From: Oxalobacteraceae bacterium OTU3CAMAD1 | GTDB taxonomy: Bacteria; Pseudomonadota; Gammaproteobacteria; Burkholderiales; Burkholderiaceae_D | DNA: 64,000 nucleotides | Assembly (NCBI GenBank): GCA_024123915.1 | Contig: CP099650.1 | Span: 5,952,001 to 6,016,000 of the forward strand | Direction: 5' to 3' | Part shown: one piece after another, positions 33,165-42,427 of the stretch | Numbering within the stretch: the first letter of the stretch is position 1 | Layout of the letters: each line of letters begins with the position of its first letter | Position numbers and translations under genes: made by a program | The notes under the pieces: generated by a model | What the model was told of the DNA's origin: nothing | The model's input: the letters and a program-made list of their open reading frames with translations, nothing else | The model's database searches: none

Positions 33165-34166
33165 ATGAAAGTTCTGGTCACCGGCGGCGCCGGCTATATA
33201 GGCTCCCACACCTGCGTCGAGTTGCTCGCCGCCGGCCACGAGGTCGTCATCGTCGACGACCTGTCCAACAGCGAGGCCGGCGTGGTCGAACGCGTCGCCA
33301 AGCTGGGCGGGCGCCCTGTCGATTTCGTCGAGGCCGACATCCGCGACCGCGCCGCCATGGCGGCCGTGTTCGGCGCCCACCGTTTCGACGCCGTCATCCA
33401 CTTCGCCGGCCTGAAGGCGGTCGGCGAATCGGTGGCCCAGCCGCTGCGCTACTACGACGTCAACGTCTACGGCAGCATCGTGCTGCTGCAGACGATGGCC
33501 GAGTTCGGCGTCAAGCGCCTCCTGTTCAGTTCCTCGGCCACCGTCTACGGCGACCCGGACACGGTGCCGATCACCGAGGACTCGCCGCTGCGCACCACCA
33601 ATCCGTACGGCGGCTCCAAGCTGATGATCGAAAACATCCTGCGCGACCACGCCCACGCCGCGCCCGACTGGGGCATCGCGCTGCTGCGCTACTTCAATCC
33701 GGTGGGCGCCCATGAAAGCGGCCTGATCGGCGAAAACCCGCGCGGCATCCCCAACAACCTGCTGCCGTTCATCGCCCAGGTGGCCGAGGGCCGGCGCGAG
33801 CGCCTGGCCGTGTTCGGCGACGACTATCCGACCCCCGACGGCACCGGCATGCGCGACTACATCCACGTGGTCGACCTGGCGCTGGGCCACGTGCGCGCGC
33901 TGGAGAAACTGGCGGCCGCGCCGGGCGTGCTGACCTACAACCTCGGCACCGGCGCCGCCAGCAGCGTGCTCGACATGGTGCGCGCGTTCGAAAAAGCCTG
34001 CGGCAAGCCGATTCCGTACACCATCAACGCGCGCCGTCCGGGCGACATCGCCGTGTGCTACGCGGCCACCGAACTGGCCGAGCGCGAACTGGGCTGGAAG
34101 GCCGAGCGCAACGTCGACCAGATGTGCGCCGACGCCTGGCGCTGGCAGAGCAATTTCCTGAGCTGA
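33165..34166 (+). CDS. galE: UDP-glucose 4-epimerase
   Basis: Interconverts UDP-glucose and UDP-galactose (possibly also the GlcNAc/GalNAc forms) in the cytoplasm. 333 residues with the Rossmann motif [10 protein letters not shown] (6-15), the active-site triad Ser124 (FSSSATVYG), Tyr148 and Lys152 (NPYGGSK), and the GalE motif [18 protein letters not shown] followed by DYIHVVDLA. Length is normal. The ATG at 33165 is preceded by AGGAAG, and upstream codons in the same frame lack a site. It supplies UDP-galactose for the polysaccharide assembled by the operon to its right. A strong bidirectional terminator follows. Confidence 0.96.
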   Translation: MKVLVTGGAGYIGSHTCVELLAAGHEVVIVDDLSNSEAGVVERVAKLGGRPVDFVEADIRDRAAMAAVFGAHRFDAVIHFAGLKAVGESVAQPLRYYDVNVYGSIVLLQTMAEFGVKRLLFSSSATVYGDPDTVPITEDSPLRTTNPYGGSKLMIENILRDHAHAAPDWGIALLRYFNPVGAHESGLIGENPRGIPNNLLPFIAQVAEGRRERLAVFGDDYPTPDGTGMRDYIHVVDLALGHVRALEKLAAAPGVLTYNLGTGAASSVLDMVRAFEKACGKPIPYTINARRPGDIAVCYAATELAERELGWKAERNVDQMCADAWRWQSNFLS

Positions 34167-34193
34167 CCTCCGGGCGCCCGGCGCCCATGCCTA

Positions 34194-34230
34194 ACGACAA
34201 CGGCGGCCCGAGGGCCGCCGTTTTGTCGTT
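34194..34230. terminator. Bidirectional terminator between galE and the eps operon
   Basis: AACGGCGGCCC pairs with GGGCCGCCGTT around a 2-base GA loop, with outer ACGACA/TGTCGT arms. T runs occur on both strands. It separates rightward galE from the leftward operon ending at 34256. Confidence 0.88.
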
Positions 34231-34255
34231 CTAAGCCGGCGAAACCGGCGGCCGC

Positions 34256-35464
34256 TCAGGCGCCGTTGGCGCGCTGGATCAGCGCGGCCAGCTTGGCCGC
34301 CTCGGTGTCGATCGAGTGGCGCGCCAGCGCCCGCACGTGGGCGCGCTCGCCCATGGCGGCGATCTCTTCGAGCGGCGTGGCCAGCGCCCGTTCCAGCGCG
34401 GCGGCCAGGTGGTCGACGTCGCCGGCCGGGATCAGCCAGCCGTCGACGCCGTCGCGCACCAGCTCCGGAATGCCGGCCACATAGGTCGTCAGCACCGGAC
34501 GGCGCAAGGCCATCGCTTCCATCACCACCACCGGCAAGCCTTCGGCAAAGCTGGGCAGGGCCAGCGCGCGCGCGGCCAGGATCTCCTCGCGCACCTGCTC
34601 GCTGCTGATCCAGCCGGTGATGCGCACGGCCGCCTGCAATTGATGACGCGCGATCAGGGTTTCGATCTCGGCGCGCATCTCGCCGTCGCCGGCCAGCACC
34701 AGTTCGACGACAATGCCGCGCGCGGCCAGCTGGGCCACCGCGCGCACCAGCAGCAACTGCCCCTTTTGCTCGCACAGGCGGCCGACGCACACCAGCCGCG
34801 GCGCGGCCGGCGGCGGCACGGCCGGGCCGGCGTGGAACACCGGCTCCAGGCCGCAGTGGACGATCTCGACCTTGGGCCAGTCGGTGAACGGAATCCAGCG
34901 GAACAGCTGGCTGCGGCCGAAGCTGCTGATGGCCACGACAAAGGCCGAGCGGGCGATTTTTTCCTTGATGTGCAGGAACTCGGGCTTGTCGAACTCCTCC
35001 GGGCCGTGCACGGTGAAACTGTAGGCCGGCCCGCCCAGCGCGCGCGCCAGCATGGCCACCTCGGCCGGATTGGTGCCGAAGTGCGCGTGCAGGTGGCGCG
35101 CGCCCGAGGCGCGCAGCCAGCCGAGCATGCGGCAGGCCACGGCCAGGTAGATCAGGTGCAGCGGCAGCGGGCGGTCGGCGCGGCGCGCCATGCGCAGCGC
35201 CAGCCCCAGCGCGCCGAAGAAGCGGCCCGGGCTTTTAAACATCACGCCCAGCGTGGCCAGCGCCACGCCGGCGACGCCGTCGCGCAGCAGGTAGCTGGTC
35301 TTGTCGCGCTCGCGCAGGTCCTCGGCGTCGACCAGCGGATCGGCCCAGCCGCGCAGCGCGATGCGCTGCACCTCGAAACCCTGGCGCTCCAGCGCGAGGA
35401 TCTCGCGGCGGATGAAGCTGTGGCTGACCTTGGGATACTGATTGATGAGATACGCTATTTTCAT
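34256..35464 (-). CDS. Glycosyltransferase, GT4 family (WcaL/EpsF-like)
   Basis: Last gene of the eps operon, 402 residues. The N-terminal GT-B half starts MKIAYLINQYPKVSHSFIRR and contains HLHAHFGTNPAEVAML and FTVHGPEEFD. The C-terminal half has RLVCVGRLCEQKGQLLLVRA, the nucleotide-sugar site, and PSFAEGLPVVVMEAMALRRP, the E-x7-E motif of retaining GT4 enzymes. It most resembles colanic-acid type WcaL transferases. No signal or membrane helix; it would act at the cytoplasmic face on the lipid-linked repeat unit. It starts 31 bp after the acyltransferase gene. Confidence 0.9.
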   Translation of the reverse strand: MKIAYLINQYPKVSHSFIRREILALERQGFEVQRIALRGWADPLVDAEDLRERDKTSYLLRDGVAGVALATLGVMFKSPGRFFGALGLALRMARRADRPLPLHLIYLAVACRMLGWLRASGARHLHAHFGTNPAEVAMLARALGGPAYSFTVHGPEEFDKPEFLHIKEKIARSAFVVAISSFGRSQLFRWIPFTDWPKVEIVHCGLEPVFHAGPAVPPPAAPRLVCVGRLCEQKGQLLLVRAVAQLAARGIVVELVLAGDGEMRAEIETLIARHQLQAAVRITGWISSEQVREEILAARALALPSFAEGLPVVVMEAMALRRPVLTTYVAGIPELVRDGVDGWLIPAGDVDHLAAALERALATPLEEIAAMGERAHVRALARHSIDTEAAKLAALIQRANGA

Positions 35465-35495
35465 GTAGATGGGCTAGTGTGCGCGGCGAAGCGCT

Positions 35496-36572
35496 TTAGG
35501 GCTGGGAAAGAGTGACGTCGTCGGCCTTGGCGGCGGCCTTGGCGCGCCCGGCGCCGAGGCGCGCGGCCCAGCGGCGGCCGGCCGTCATGAACCATTGCTC
35601 GTAATAGCGTGTCGACAACCACGCCAGCGCGAACAGCACCAGCAGCAGCAGCGGGCGCTTGGCGTACTTGACCACGACCTCGCCCTCGCCGAGCCAGGTG
35701 TGCGCGAGCATCGGATGGATCACGTACAAGGCGTAGGAGATGCCGGCGACGAACACCAGGAAGCGCCCGTGCAGCGCCCGGCCCAGCACCGCGTCCGGGC
35801 GCACCAGCGTGGCGCCGACCAGCAGCGCGGCCAGGTAGGGGCGCAGGTAGTTGAGCCACTGGCCTTGCGGCATGCACGACCAGGTCAGCAACACCAGCAG
35901 CGGCAGTTGCGGCACGCGCGCCATCCAGCGGCGGGCGTTCGCGCCCAGCTTGCCGTGGTAGGCCAGCGCCAGGATGCAGCCGGCCAGGATTTCATCGATG
36001 CGGTAGTAGCTGACCGACGAGGCCATGACGATCTCCCACACGCGCAGCGCCGTGAAGCCCAGCGCCAGCAGCGGCAACAGCAGCAGGCCGCGCGCGCGCA
36101 GCAGCCACACCAGCAGCGCCACGCCGACATAGAACTGCATCTCCATGCACAGGCTCCACAGGTGCTCGGTCATCGGCAGCAGCAGGTTGAAGCGGCCGTC
36201 GCCCGGCGGCATGTTGGCGTAGAACAGGAAGTGGCCCAGCCAGACGGCCAGCGGCGCGCCCGTCGCCAGCAGCGCGACCAGCATGTACACCCAGGCCAGC
36301 GGCAGCACCCGGCAAAAGCGCTTGACCAGGAAGCCGGCCACGTTCTGGTCCTTGAGCAGGAACGAGGTGATCAGAAAGCCCGACAGGTTGAAGAACACCA
36401 CCATGCCGAGGATGCCGACGCTGTAGTTGAACATGTAGTGGTGCGGCCCCAGCGGCAGCAGGTGGGCGGCCAGCACCAGCAGGATGCTGATGCCGCGCCA
36501 GCCGTCGAGCACGGCCAGGTGGGGCGGATGCGCCGGCGGCGCGGCCGCCGGCGTGGTCGGGGAAGCGGACAT
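35496..36572 (-). CDS. Acyltransferase 3 family membrane protein (sugar O-acylation)
   Basis: A polytopic inner-membrane acyltransferase, about 358 residues. HLAVLDGWRGISILLVLAAH carries the family's N-terminal motif and catalytic His. FFNLSGFLITSFLL and FLVKRFCRVLPLAWVYM follow, and the HLWSLCMEMQFYVG block replaces the common WSLxxExxFY. About ten membrane helices are visible. It probably O-acetylates or O-acylates the polysaccharide repeat unit. Start: the ATG at 36572 is used; an in-frame GTG at 36581 would begin directly after the upstream stop and is an alternative. It is cotranscribed with the polymerase gene. Confidence 0.88.
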   Translation of the reverse strand: MSASPTTPAAAPPAHPPHLAVLDGWRGISILLVLAAHLLPLGPHHYMFNYSVGILGMVVFFNLSGFLITSFLLKDQNVAGFLVKRFCRVLPLAWVYMLVALLATGAPLAVWLGHFLFYANMPPGDGRFNLLLPMTEHLWSLCMEMQFYVGVALLVWLLRARGLLLLPLLALGFTALRVWEIVMASSVSYYRIDEILAGCILALAYHGKLGANARRWMARVPQLPLLVLLTWSCMPQGQWLNYLRPYLAALLVGATLVRPDAVLGRALHGRFLVFVAGISYALYVIHPMLAHTWLGEGEVVVKYAKRPLLLLVLFALAWLSTRYYEQWFMTAGRRWAARLGAGRAKAAAKADDVTLSQP

Positions 36573-36581
36573 GACGGCCAC

Positions 36582-38051
36582 TCAGTACAACGGCCGCAGC
36601 GGCGCGGCGCCGTGGTGGGTGGACGGGCCGGCGGCCGGCGCGGCGGCCGGCGCGATGCGGTACAGCGCGCAGCCGGCGCCGATGGCGAACCACAGGTACC
36701 AGTTGTACGACAGGTAATAGAACATATTGTCGCTGAACGCGCACACCATCAGGTTGATCAGCACGACCACCAAGGTGTAGCTGGCCAGCTTGTCGACCTT
36801 GCGCACCTGCGCGAGCTGATGGAGCAGCGAGTAGCACATCCAGGCGAACGCCATCAGGCCGATCACCCCCAGCTCGAACAGCAGCTGCACGTACACGCTG
36901 TGCGCGCCCCAGTTTATCTTGCCGGCCAGCGGGAAGAAGACGATCGAGTACTTCATGAACGATTGCAGGCCGTTGCCGATGATGAAGCTGATCGGCGTCA
37001 TCCAGGCGATCGCCGACTCCCACAGGTAGACGCGCCAGGCGAACGAGTTCAGGTTGGAGTACAGCGTCACCTGGTTGCCCTGCCCCAGGTCGGCGAGGCG
37101 GTCGCCCACGCCGGGAACCAGCAGCGCCAGCGCGCCCAGGCCGCCCATGTAGAGCAGGTAGCGGCGCTCGAAGATGAGCGCGTACAGGCCGAAGGCGAGC
37201 GCGGTGGCGGTCCAGGCGCTGCGCGTCTTGGTCAGCATCAGCAGGGCCAGCAGCACGAACATGTAGACCACCATGCCCACGCGCACCCGCGTGCGCGTCT
37301 TGGCCGGCAGCGTCTTGAACAGGTAGAACGCGACGGCGATGATCACCGTCGTGTAGAACGCCATCACGTTGGGATGGTTGAAGGTGCCGCGCAGGCGGAA
37401 CTCGCCGCCCACGCGCAGGCCCATCGAGGCCAGCACGAACAAGCTGTAGAGCACGGGAATGAGCGACGACCACAGCATCAGCTTCATGCAGAAACGGAAG
37501 TCCTGCGGGGTGCGCACGCAATAGTAGCCGCCGACGAAAACGGCGAAGTACGACACCTCGGACAGGAACAGGCGCGCGGCCTCGCCCTTCTCCGGCGCGG
37601 TGAACAAGCCGAGCATGGTCACCAGCAGGAACGGCACCCAGGCCATGTAGCCGCGGCGCGGCACCAGGGTCGGTTTCTCGAACACCAGCAGCATGGCCAG
37701 CAGGATCACCGTGGCGTTGATGACGCCGCCGACGCCGATCGCGTAGCCGCCGACCGAGAAGCGGGTCAGCTCGAGCACGTTGTCGCCGCTGGCGCGGAAC
37801 AGGATGATCATCAGCAAGGTGAGCTTGCGGTCGTAGATGATGAACAAGCCTAACAGTATGGCCGCCGGCAACGCCACCAGCTTGCCCAGGCTGCCTCCCA
37901 TGAGGTCGACCAGGATCGGGGTGGCCGCGCCCAGCAGCCCTGCCACGCACAGCAGCACAAAGCCCAGCAGATAGACCGGACGGAACGGGTTTTTGACGAT
38001 GTCGGCTGCTTTGAACGAGCTCAAAGCGGGCCATTTGTGCAAGACTGCCAT
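36582..38051 (-). CDS. O-antigen ligase / Wzy-type polysaccharide polymerase
   Basis: A 489-residue integral membrane protein with about twelve hydrophobic segments. The large periplasmic loop typical of the family is at about 310-390 (LNSFAWRVYLWESAIAWMTP, GNGLQSFMKYS, INWGAHSVYVQLLFELGVIG). The latter matches the Wzy_C pattern ending in HNxxLxxxxExG, here with HSVYVQLLFELG. Another signature, RGTFNHPNVMAFY, lies near 225. In a locus with Wzx-like flippase and initiating transferase it is best read as the polymerase. Its C-terminal tail is Ala/Pro-rich and soluble. Confidence 0.87.
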   Translation of the reverse strand: MAVLHKWPALSSFKAADIVKNPFRPVYLLGFVLLCVAGLLGAATPILVDLMGGSLGKLVALPAAILLGLFIIYDRKLTLLMIILFRASGDNVLELTRFSVGGYAIGVGGVINATVILLAMLLVFEKPTLVPRRGYMAWVPFLLVTMLGLFTAPEKGEAARLFLSEVSYFAVFVGGYYCVRTPQDFRFCMKLMLWSSLIPVLYSLFVLASMGLRVGGEFRLRGTFNHPNVMAFYTTVIIAVAFYLFKTLPAKTRTRVRVGMVVYMFVLLALLMLTKTRSAWTATALAFGLYALIFERRYLLYMGGLGALALLVPGVGDRLADLGQGNQVTLYSNLNSFAWRVYLWESAIAWMTPISFIIGNGLQSFMKYSIVFFPLAGKINWGAHSVYVQLLFELGVIGLMAFAWMCYSLLHQLAQVRKVDKLASYTLVVVLINLMVCAFSDNMFYYLSYNWYLWFAIGAGCALYRIAPAAAPAAGPSTHHGAAPLRPLY

Positions 38052-38120
38052 AGTGTACCTATTGAAAGAAGGGGCGGCGCCGGCCGATTCGCGGGCGCCA
38101 CCGTAGCGCCGATGCGCTGG

Positions 38121-39194
38121 TCAAGCCGGTTGCGCCGCCACGCGCATCTTGCGCTTGCCGGGGAAGCGGCGGATCAGCCAGGCGCGCACGGCGTTCCATT
38201 CGCCCGTCTCCGGCGTGTTGGCGGCGCGGAAGCGGTGGAAGCGCCACAGCAGGCTGGCCTCGCCCCGCGTGGCGATGGCCTTGCGGTACAACAGTTCGCG
38301 GCGCAGCTCGGCCGAATCGCCCAGGCCGCGCGTGACGATGTCGGCCATGCGCGCGTATTCGGCGTCGAAATTGCCCTTGCCGTCGACGTCGAGCAGGATG
38401 CCGCCGTGGTTGCAGAACGGCGCCGGATCGAACCACGGCAGCTGGTGCATGGCGCAGAACGAGCGCACCAGCGTGCGCGAGATGTCGATCGACACGGCCA
38501 TCTGGTCCATGAAGCGGGTGGCGCTGACGTTGTTGCCGTGCCAGCGGTACTTGATCAGCTTTTGCGGCACGTTGGCGCACTTGCCGAGGATGGCGAGCTG
38601 GCCGAACAGGAAATAATCCTCGGCCAGCGCCGGCACTTCGATGCGCTGCGCCTCGGGCAGCACGCCCAGGAAGTCGACGCCGTAGCGGATGCCCATGCTG
38701 CGCACCGCGTCGAAGCGCAGCATCGACGTCGGGTGCGCGATCGGATTGCGGAACAGGCTGGCGGCGGCCACGCGGGCGCTGCCGATCGGCATGCTCATCT
38801 CGCCGATGGGCAGGCCGGCGCCGTCGATGACGTCGGCCTGGCCGCCGATGGCCACCACGTCGGGCATGGCGGCGAACGCGGCCAGCACCACTTCCAGGCG
38901 GTCGGGGTAGCAAATGTCGTCGGCGTCGTGGCGCATGACGAATTCGCAGTCGGCGATGGCCAGACCGCAATTGAGCAGGCCCGACAGGCCGTGCGCCTCG
39001 GGGAAGCTGTGGACCTCGACGCGCGGATCGCGCGCGTGGTATTCCAGCGCCATTTCGCGGCTGCCGTCGGTCGAACCGTGGTCGAGCACCAGCAGGCGCC
39101 AGTCCTGCACGGTTTGCGCCAGCACGCTGTCGATGGACTCCGCCAGGAAGTCCTTGCCGTTTTTCACCGGCAGCAAAATATCAATCTTGGCCAC
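38121..39194 (-). CDS. Glycosyltransferase, GT2 family
   Basis: A 357-residue cytoplasmic inverting glycosyltransferase. The GT-A domain begins AKIDILLPVKNGKDFLAESI and includes VLDHGSTDGSREMA and the Asp motif FVMRHDADDICYPDRLE near 95. Downstream residues (about 200-320) form the acceptor half with YRWHGNNVSATRF. The start is the GTG at 39194, behind AGGGG and 4 bp after the GT14 stop. A substrate cannot be assigned. The C-terminus is basic (FPGKRKMRVAAQPA), which may aid membrane association. Confidence 0.9.
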   Translation of the reverse strand: MAKIDILLPVKNGKDFLAESIDSVLAQTVQDWRLLVLDHGSTDGSREMALEYHARDPRVEVHSFPEAHGLSGLLNCGLAIADCEFVMRHDADDICYPDRLEVVLAAFAAMPDVVAIGGQADVIDGAGLPIGEMSMPIGSARVAAASLFRNPIAHPTSMLRFDAVRSMGIRYGVDFLGVLPEAQRIEVPALAEDYFLFGQLAILGKCANVPQKLIKYRWHGNNVSATRFMDQMAVSIDISRTLVRSFCAMHQLPWFDPAPFCNHGGILLDVDGKGNFDAEYARMADIVTRGLGDSAELRRELLYRKAIATRGEASLLWRFHRFRAANTPETGEWNAVRAWLIRRFPGKRKMRVAAQPA

Positions 39195-39198
39195 TGTT

Positions 39199-40149
39199 TT
39201 ACCCCTGATTAGTTAATTCGTGTTCGGTCCGCAGTGCGTCCGCGCGGCGCGCCGCCAGCGCGTCGATCCGGTCCAGCACCGGGCCCGAGTCGGCGCCGAA
39301 CTTGCGCGCGAACAGCACCTCGCGTTTGTCGTTGGGGCAGTTGTTTTGCTCGGCGTCGCGGATCACCGGCCCCTCGAACTGCGGCAGATAACTGGCGTCG
39401 ATGGTCTCCGGGCTCTGCTTGCCCGGCCCCGGCACCCAATGGGTGTAGGTCAGGCTGTGGCTGATGCGGTCGCGGAAGCGCGAATTCCACAGCACCACCT
39501 GGAAGAAGAACTCGTCGGAGCAATCGACGAAGCGGCAAAAGCGGAACAGCGCCGGGTGGCGGTCGTGGTAGTCGAGCACGTAACGCACCGCCTCGGCGCT
39601 CAGGGCCCACCACTGCGAGCCGGTCACGGCCTCGCCGCCGTTCAGCACTTTTTTATAGTCGCGCAGCGGCAGATTGCGGTTCATCCAGTGCTGCAGCGGC
39701 CAGCGGAAGCGCGCCAGCGGCTTGCCCTTGCGGATCCAGTAGTGCGTGATGCGTTCCAGCGTCTTGCCGTACTGCAGGTTGGGCAGCGCGTATGCCTCGA
39801 TGAACTCGGTGCCGCGGTGACGTTCGAGGAAATCCTCGATATAGGACACCGGCTGCAGCGGATAGCAGGCCCCGCTCAGCAGCACGAAGTACTCGGCGTC
39901 CGGGCGCGCCGCGGCGGCCCCGCGCATCAGTTCCAGGGTCGCCTTGACCAGCGACACGTCGCCCCAGCCGCAACGCACCCGCCGGTCGATGAACGTCACC
40001 GACGGCGAAGCGAGCGCGGCGAACGGCGCGATGTCGGCGTTGGCGTCGATGTGCACATGGAACGAGGCGCCCGGCGCCGACAGGCGCGCGATCAGCCGGC
40101 CCAGATGGGCCGGATTGTTGTGCGCCAGGATCAAGTACGCGAGTCGCAC
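39199..40149 (-). CDS. GT14-type beta-glycosyltransferase (core-2/I-branching family)
   Basis: A 316-residue protein with the GT14 pattern: RLAYLILAHNNPAHLGRLIA at the start, FHVHIDANADIAPF, CGWGDVSLVKATLELMRGA, EYFVLLSGACYPLQPVSYIE, and VTGSQWWALSAEAVRYVLDY, with DEFFFQVVLWNS as the likely catalytic acidic region. Animal relatives make beta-1,6-GlcNAc branches or xylosylate proteins. Bacterial members are common in polysaccharide loci but few are characterised. It could create a branch in the repeat unit. Start is a GTG at 40149, 2 bp after the pyruvyltransferase stop. Confidence 0.86.
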   Translation of the reverse strand: MRLAYLILAHNNPAHLGRLIARLSAPGASFHVHIDANADIAPFAALASPSVTFIDRRVRCGWGDVSLVKATLELMRGAAAARPDAEYFVLLSGACYPLQPVSYIEDFLERHRGTEFIEAYALPNLQYGKTLERITHYWIRKGKPLARFRWPLQHWMNRNLPLRDYKKVLNGGEAVTGSQWWALSAEAVRYVLDYHDRHPALFRFCRFVDCSDEFFFQVVLWNSRFRDRISHSLTYTHWVPGPGKQSPETIDASYLPQFEGPVIRDAEQNNCPNDKREVLFARKFGADSGPVLDRIDALAARRADALRTEHELTNQG

Positions 40150-40151
40150 GC

Positions 40152-41093
40152 CTACACCTTGACCAGCCGCACCAGGTCGCTACCGCCGGTCCATTCGTTG
40201 ATGTAGGTCGAGTTCTTGCCGTAGCTGTTGTCGATCACCGTGTTCTTCTTGTCCATCAGGCACGACAGGATGTGGCCGTGCAGGCGGTCGGTGACGATGT
40301 GGTCGTGGCGCGAGAACAGCGCCACCGCCTTCGACGAGAAGCGCTGCGCCACCGGCACCCAGTACCACGGTCCCAGCAGCTTGCTGGCGGTTTCCCAGCG
40401 GCGCGCCTTGAAGCGGCCCTCGAGGCGCCAGGCGAAGTCGATCAGGCGCTTTTCGCCGCCGACCACTTCGACCCAGTCGGTGCGGGTGTCGAACGTCAAG
40501 TCCTTGAGCGACTCCGGCACGGCCGGCTTTTCGACGTCGACGCGCTCGATGCGCAGCACGCCGCGGCCGTTGCCGGTGCTGGCGATCGGGTACAGCTGGT
40601 GCGCCATGTCCGGCACCAGGTAGACGTGGTCGGAAAACTGGTGGGCGATGCCCTGCGAGACCTTGTCGCGGATGAAAATATGGACGTCGTTGTGCTTACG
40701 GAACACGGCCGCCGAGCGGTCGCGCTTTTCATCGGTCGAGAAAAATATCGTTTGCGGCAGCATCACGATGCGGTTGTTCGGGAAGCGCGTGATGATCTCT
40801 TCGCGCAGGTCGTTGATGTTGGCGTACAGGTCGCCGAAGTTGCCGCCGCCGTGGAACACCAGGATGTCGCCCGGCTTGACCCACTCCGGCTGGAAGGCCG
40901 AGGCGGTCGAGGTGGTTTTCGGGGACAGGTTTTTTTTCTTGAAAAAGGCCAGCGTGCCCTGCATGATCAACAGATCGCCGATGTTGTCGTGCATCGGGAT
41001 GTCGATATAGTGAAACTCTTTGCCTTTGAGCAGGTCGTAAATGACGTCGTGGGTTTTCTGCAAATCCAACATCATCGAACGGTGGTCTTTCAT
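40152..41093 (-). CDS. Polysaccharide pyruvyl transferase family protein
   Basis: A 313-residue cytoplasmic protein. Key blocks: YIDIPMHDNIGDLLIMQGTL near the N-terminus, GDILVFHGGGNFGDLYANIN (the GGGNFGD motif), NRIVMLPQTIFF, and DHIVTDRLHGHILSCLMDKK, which together define the ExoV/WcaK/PssK group. It would transfer pyruvate from phosphoenolpyruvate to a sugar as a ketal, adding negative charge to the polysaccharide. GGAGTT precedes the ATG at 41093; Met7 and Met8 are weaker alternatives. Located between flippase and GT14 in the same operon. Confidence 0.92.
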   Translation of the reverse strand: MKDHRSMMLDLQKTHDVIYDLLKGKEFHYIDIPMHDNIGDLLIMQGTLAFFKKKNLSPKTTSTASAFQPEWVKPGDILVFHGGGNFGDLYANINDLREEIITRFPNNRIVMLPQTIFFSTDEKRDRSAAVFRKHNDVHIFIRDKVSQGIAHQFSDHVYLVPDMAHQLYPIASTGNGRGVLRIERVDVEKPAVPESLKDLTFDTRTDWVEVVGGEKRLIDFAWRLEGRFKARRWETASKLLGPWYWVPVAQRFSSKAVALFSRHDHIVTDRLHGHILSCLMDKKNTVIDNSYGKNSTYINEWTGGSDLVRLVKV

Positions 41094-41119
41094 GTTTAAC
41101 TCCGAATGCTTGCGATTAA

Positions 41120-42427
41120 TTATTTAGCGCGCGTGACCAGCTTGCGCACCAGTTGGAGATCTTCCTTGGTCGGCAGGAAATCGGGCATCGGCTCCTTGAG
41201 CTTGGTGACGCTCAGTACGATCGTCATCACCAGGCGCAGGCAGGCGCCGCACAGCATCAGCAACGCCAGGTAGACATAGGTGTTCTCGTGCGGCAGGAAC
41301 GGGATGGCGATGAGCACCGGCACGATCGAGATGAACTGGCGCGCCAGCACCAGGCCCGGCTGGCCGGCGGCGTTGAAGCGCTGCGCCAGGGTCCAGCTGG
41401 CGCCGCCGATGACGCATTCGAACAGCAAGATGGCGAACGGCACCGTCATGTCGGCGAAGGCCTTGCCGTACACCAGGGTCAGCGCCCACGGCGCCAGCGC
41501 CGCGCCCACGGCGGCCATCGCCATGAGCGGCATGAACGTAACGCGGAAGGCGTTGCGCACGGCCTGGCTCAGCTGCTGCTCGTCGCGCCCGGCGAAGCGC
41601 GAGAACAGCGCCACCGAGATCGATTCCTGCACCGCGCCGATCAGGCGCGAGGTGGTGAAGGCCAGCGCGTAATAGCCGTATTCCTTGATGGTGCCGCGGT
41701 TGAGCAGGAACAGCTTGTCGAAATTGAGCAGGAAGATGCCCAGCAAGCCGATGCCCTGCTGGTGCAGGCCGTAGCGCACCACGAACCACGGACGCACCGG
41801 TTCGCGCACCTCGTCCTTGAGTTGCCAGATGCGGTGCTGGCGGGCCCACCACAGGCCGGCGCCGGTGATGGCCACGAGCACCAGCAACTGCATCACCAGG
41901 ATTTGTTCGAACGTGACGACCTTGAACCACAGCAGCAACGGCAGCATCAGCACCAGGTTGCCGAACACCTGGGCGAAGCGCAGCACGTTGAAGAAGTGCA
42001 GGTTCGAGTGCAGCTGGGTCAGCGAGAACAGATAGGTCTGGGTGGCCATGAAGGCGGCGAAGGACAGGATCAGCCACCAGACCTGGTGCAGCTCGGCCGC
42101 GTGGCTCAGCTGCAGGCCGGCCGCCGACAGCCCGACCGCCAGCGCGCTGACGCCCAGCAACGAAAAAATGAACAGGCGCAGGTAGGGGAAACGCCGCGCC
42201 GCGCCGAAGTGGTAGACATAGCTGCTGCCCATGCCGCACTGGGCCACGGTGGCGGCCAGGGTGCAGATCAAGAGCGCCGCCGACAGCAGCCCGCGTCCCT
42301 CGGGACCGAGCAGGCGGGCGTTGATCACGGACGAAATGAAGCCCACCACGGTCATGCCCATGGTGGTCATCAGGGTCTTGCCAAAGGCGCGCGACAGGCC
42401 GGACACGGGGGCGTTGGCCGCCATCAT
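41120..42427 (-). CDS. Wzx-type polysaccharide flippase (oligosaccharide translocase)
   Basis: A 435-residue membrane protein with 12 or so helices in the MOP superfamily pattern. The N-terminus has [20 protein letters not shown] and [20 protein letters not shown], the RLLGPEGxG signature of Wzx/RfbX proteins. The middle has [20 protein letters not shown]. It would flip the lipid-linked repeat unit to the periplasm. The ATG at 42427 overlaps the exosortase-EpsI stop by ATGA. A longer open frame extends upstream but runs antisense-like through the previous gene and is rejected. Confidence 0.92.
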   Translation of the reverse strand: MMAANAPVSGLSRAFGKTLMTTMGMTVVGFISSVINARLLGPEGRGLLSAALLICTLAATVAQCGMGSSYVYHFGAARRFPYLRLFIFSLLGVSALAVGLSAAGLQLSHAAELHQVWWLILSFAAFMATQTYLFSLTQLHSNLHFFNVLRFAQVFGNLVLMLPLLLWFKVVTFEQILVMQLLVLVAITGAGLWWARQHRIWQLKDEVREPVRPWFVVRYGLHQQGIGLLGIFLLNFDKLFLLNRGTIKEYGYYALAFTTSRLIGAVQESISVALFSRFAGRDEQQLSQAVRNAFRVTFMPLMAMAAVGAALAPWALTLVYGKAFADMTVPFAILLFECVIGGASWTLAQRFNAAGQPGLVLARQFISIVPVLIAIPFLPHENTYVYLALLMLCGACLRLVMTIVLSVTKLKEPMPDFLPTKEDLQLVRKLVTRAK

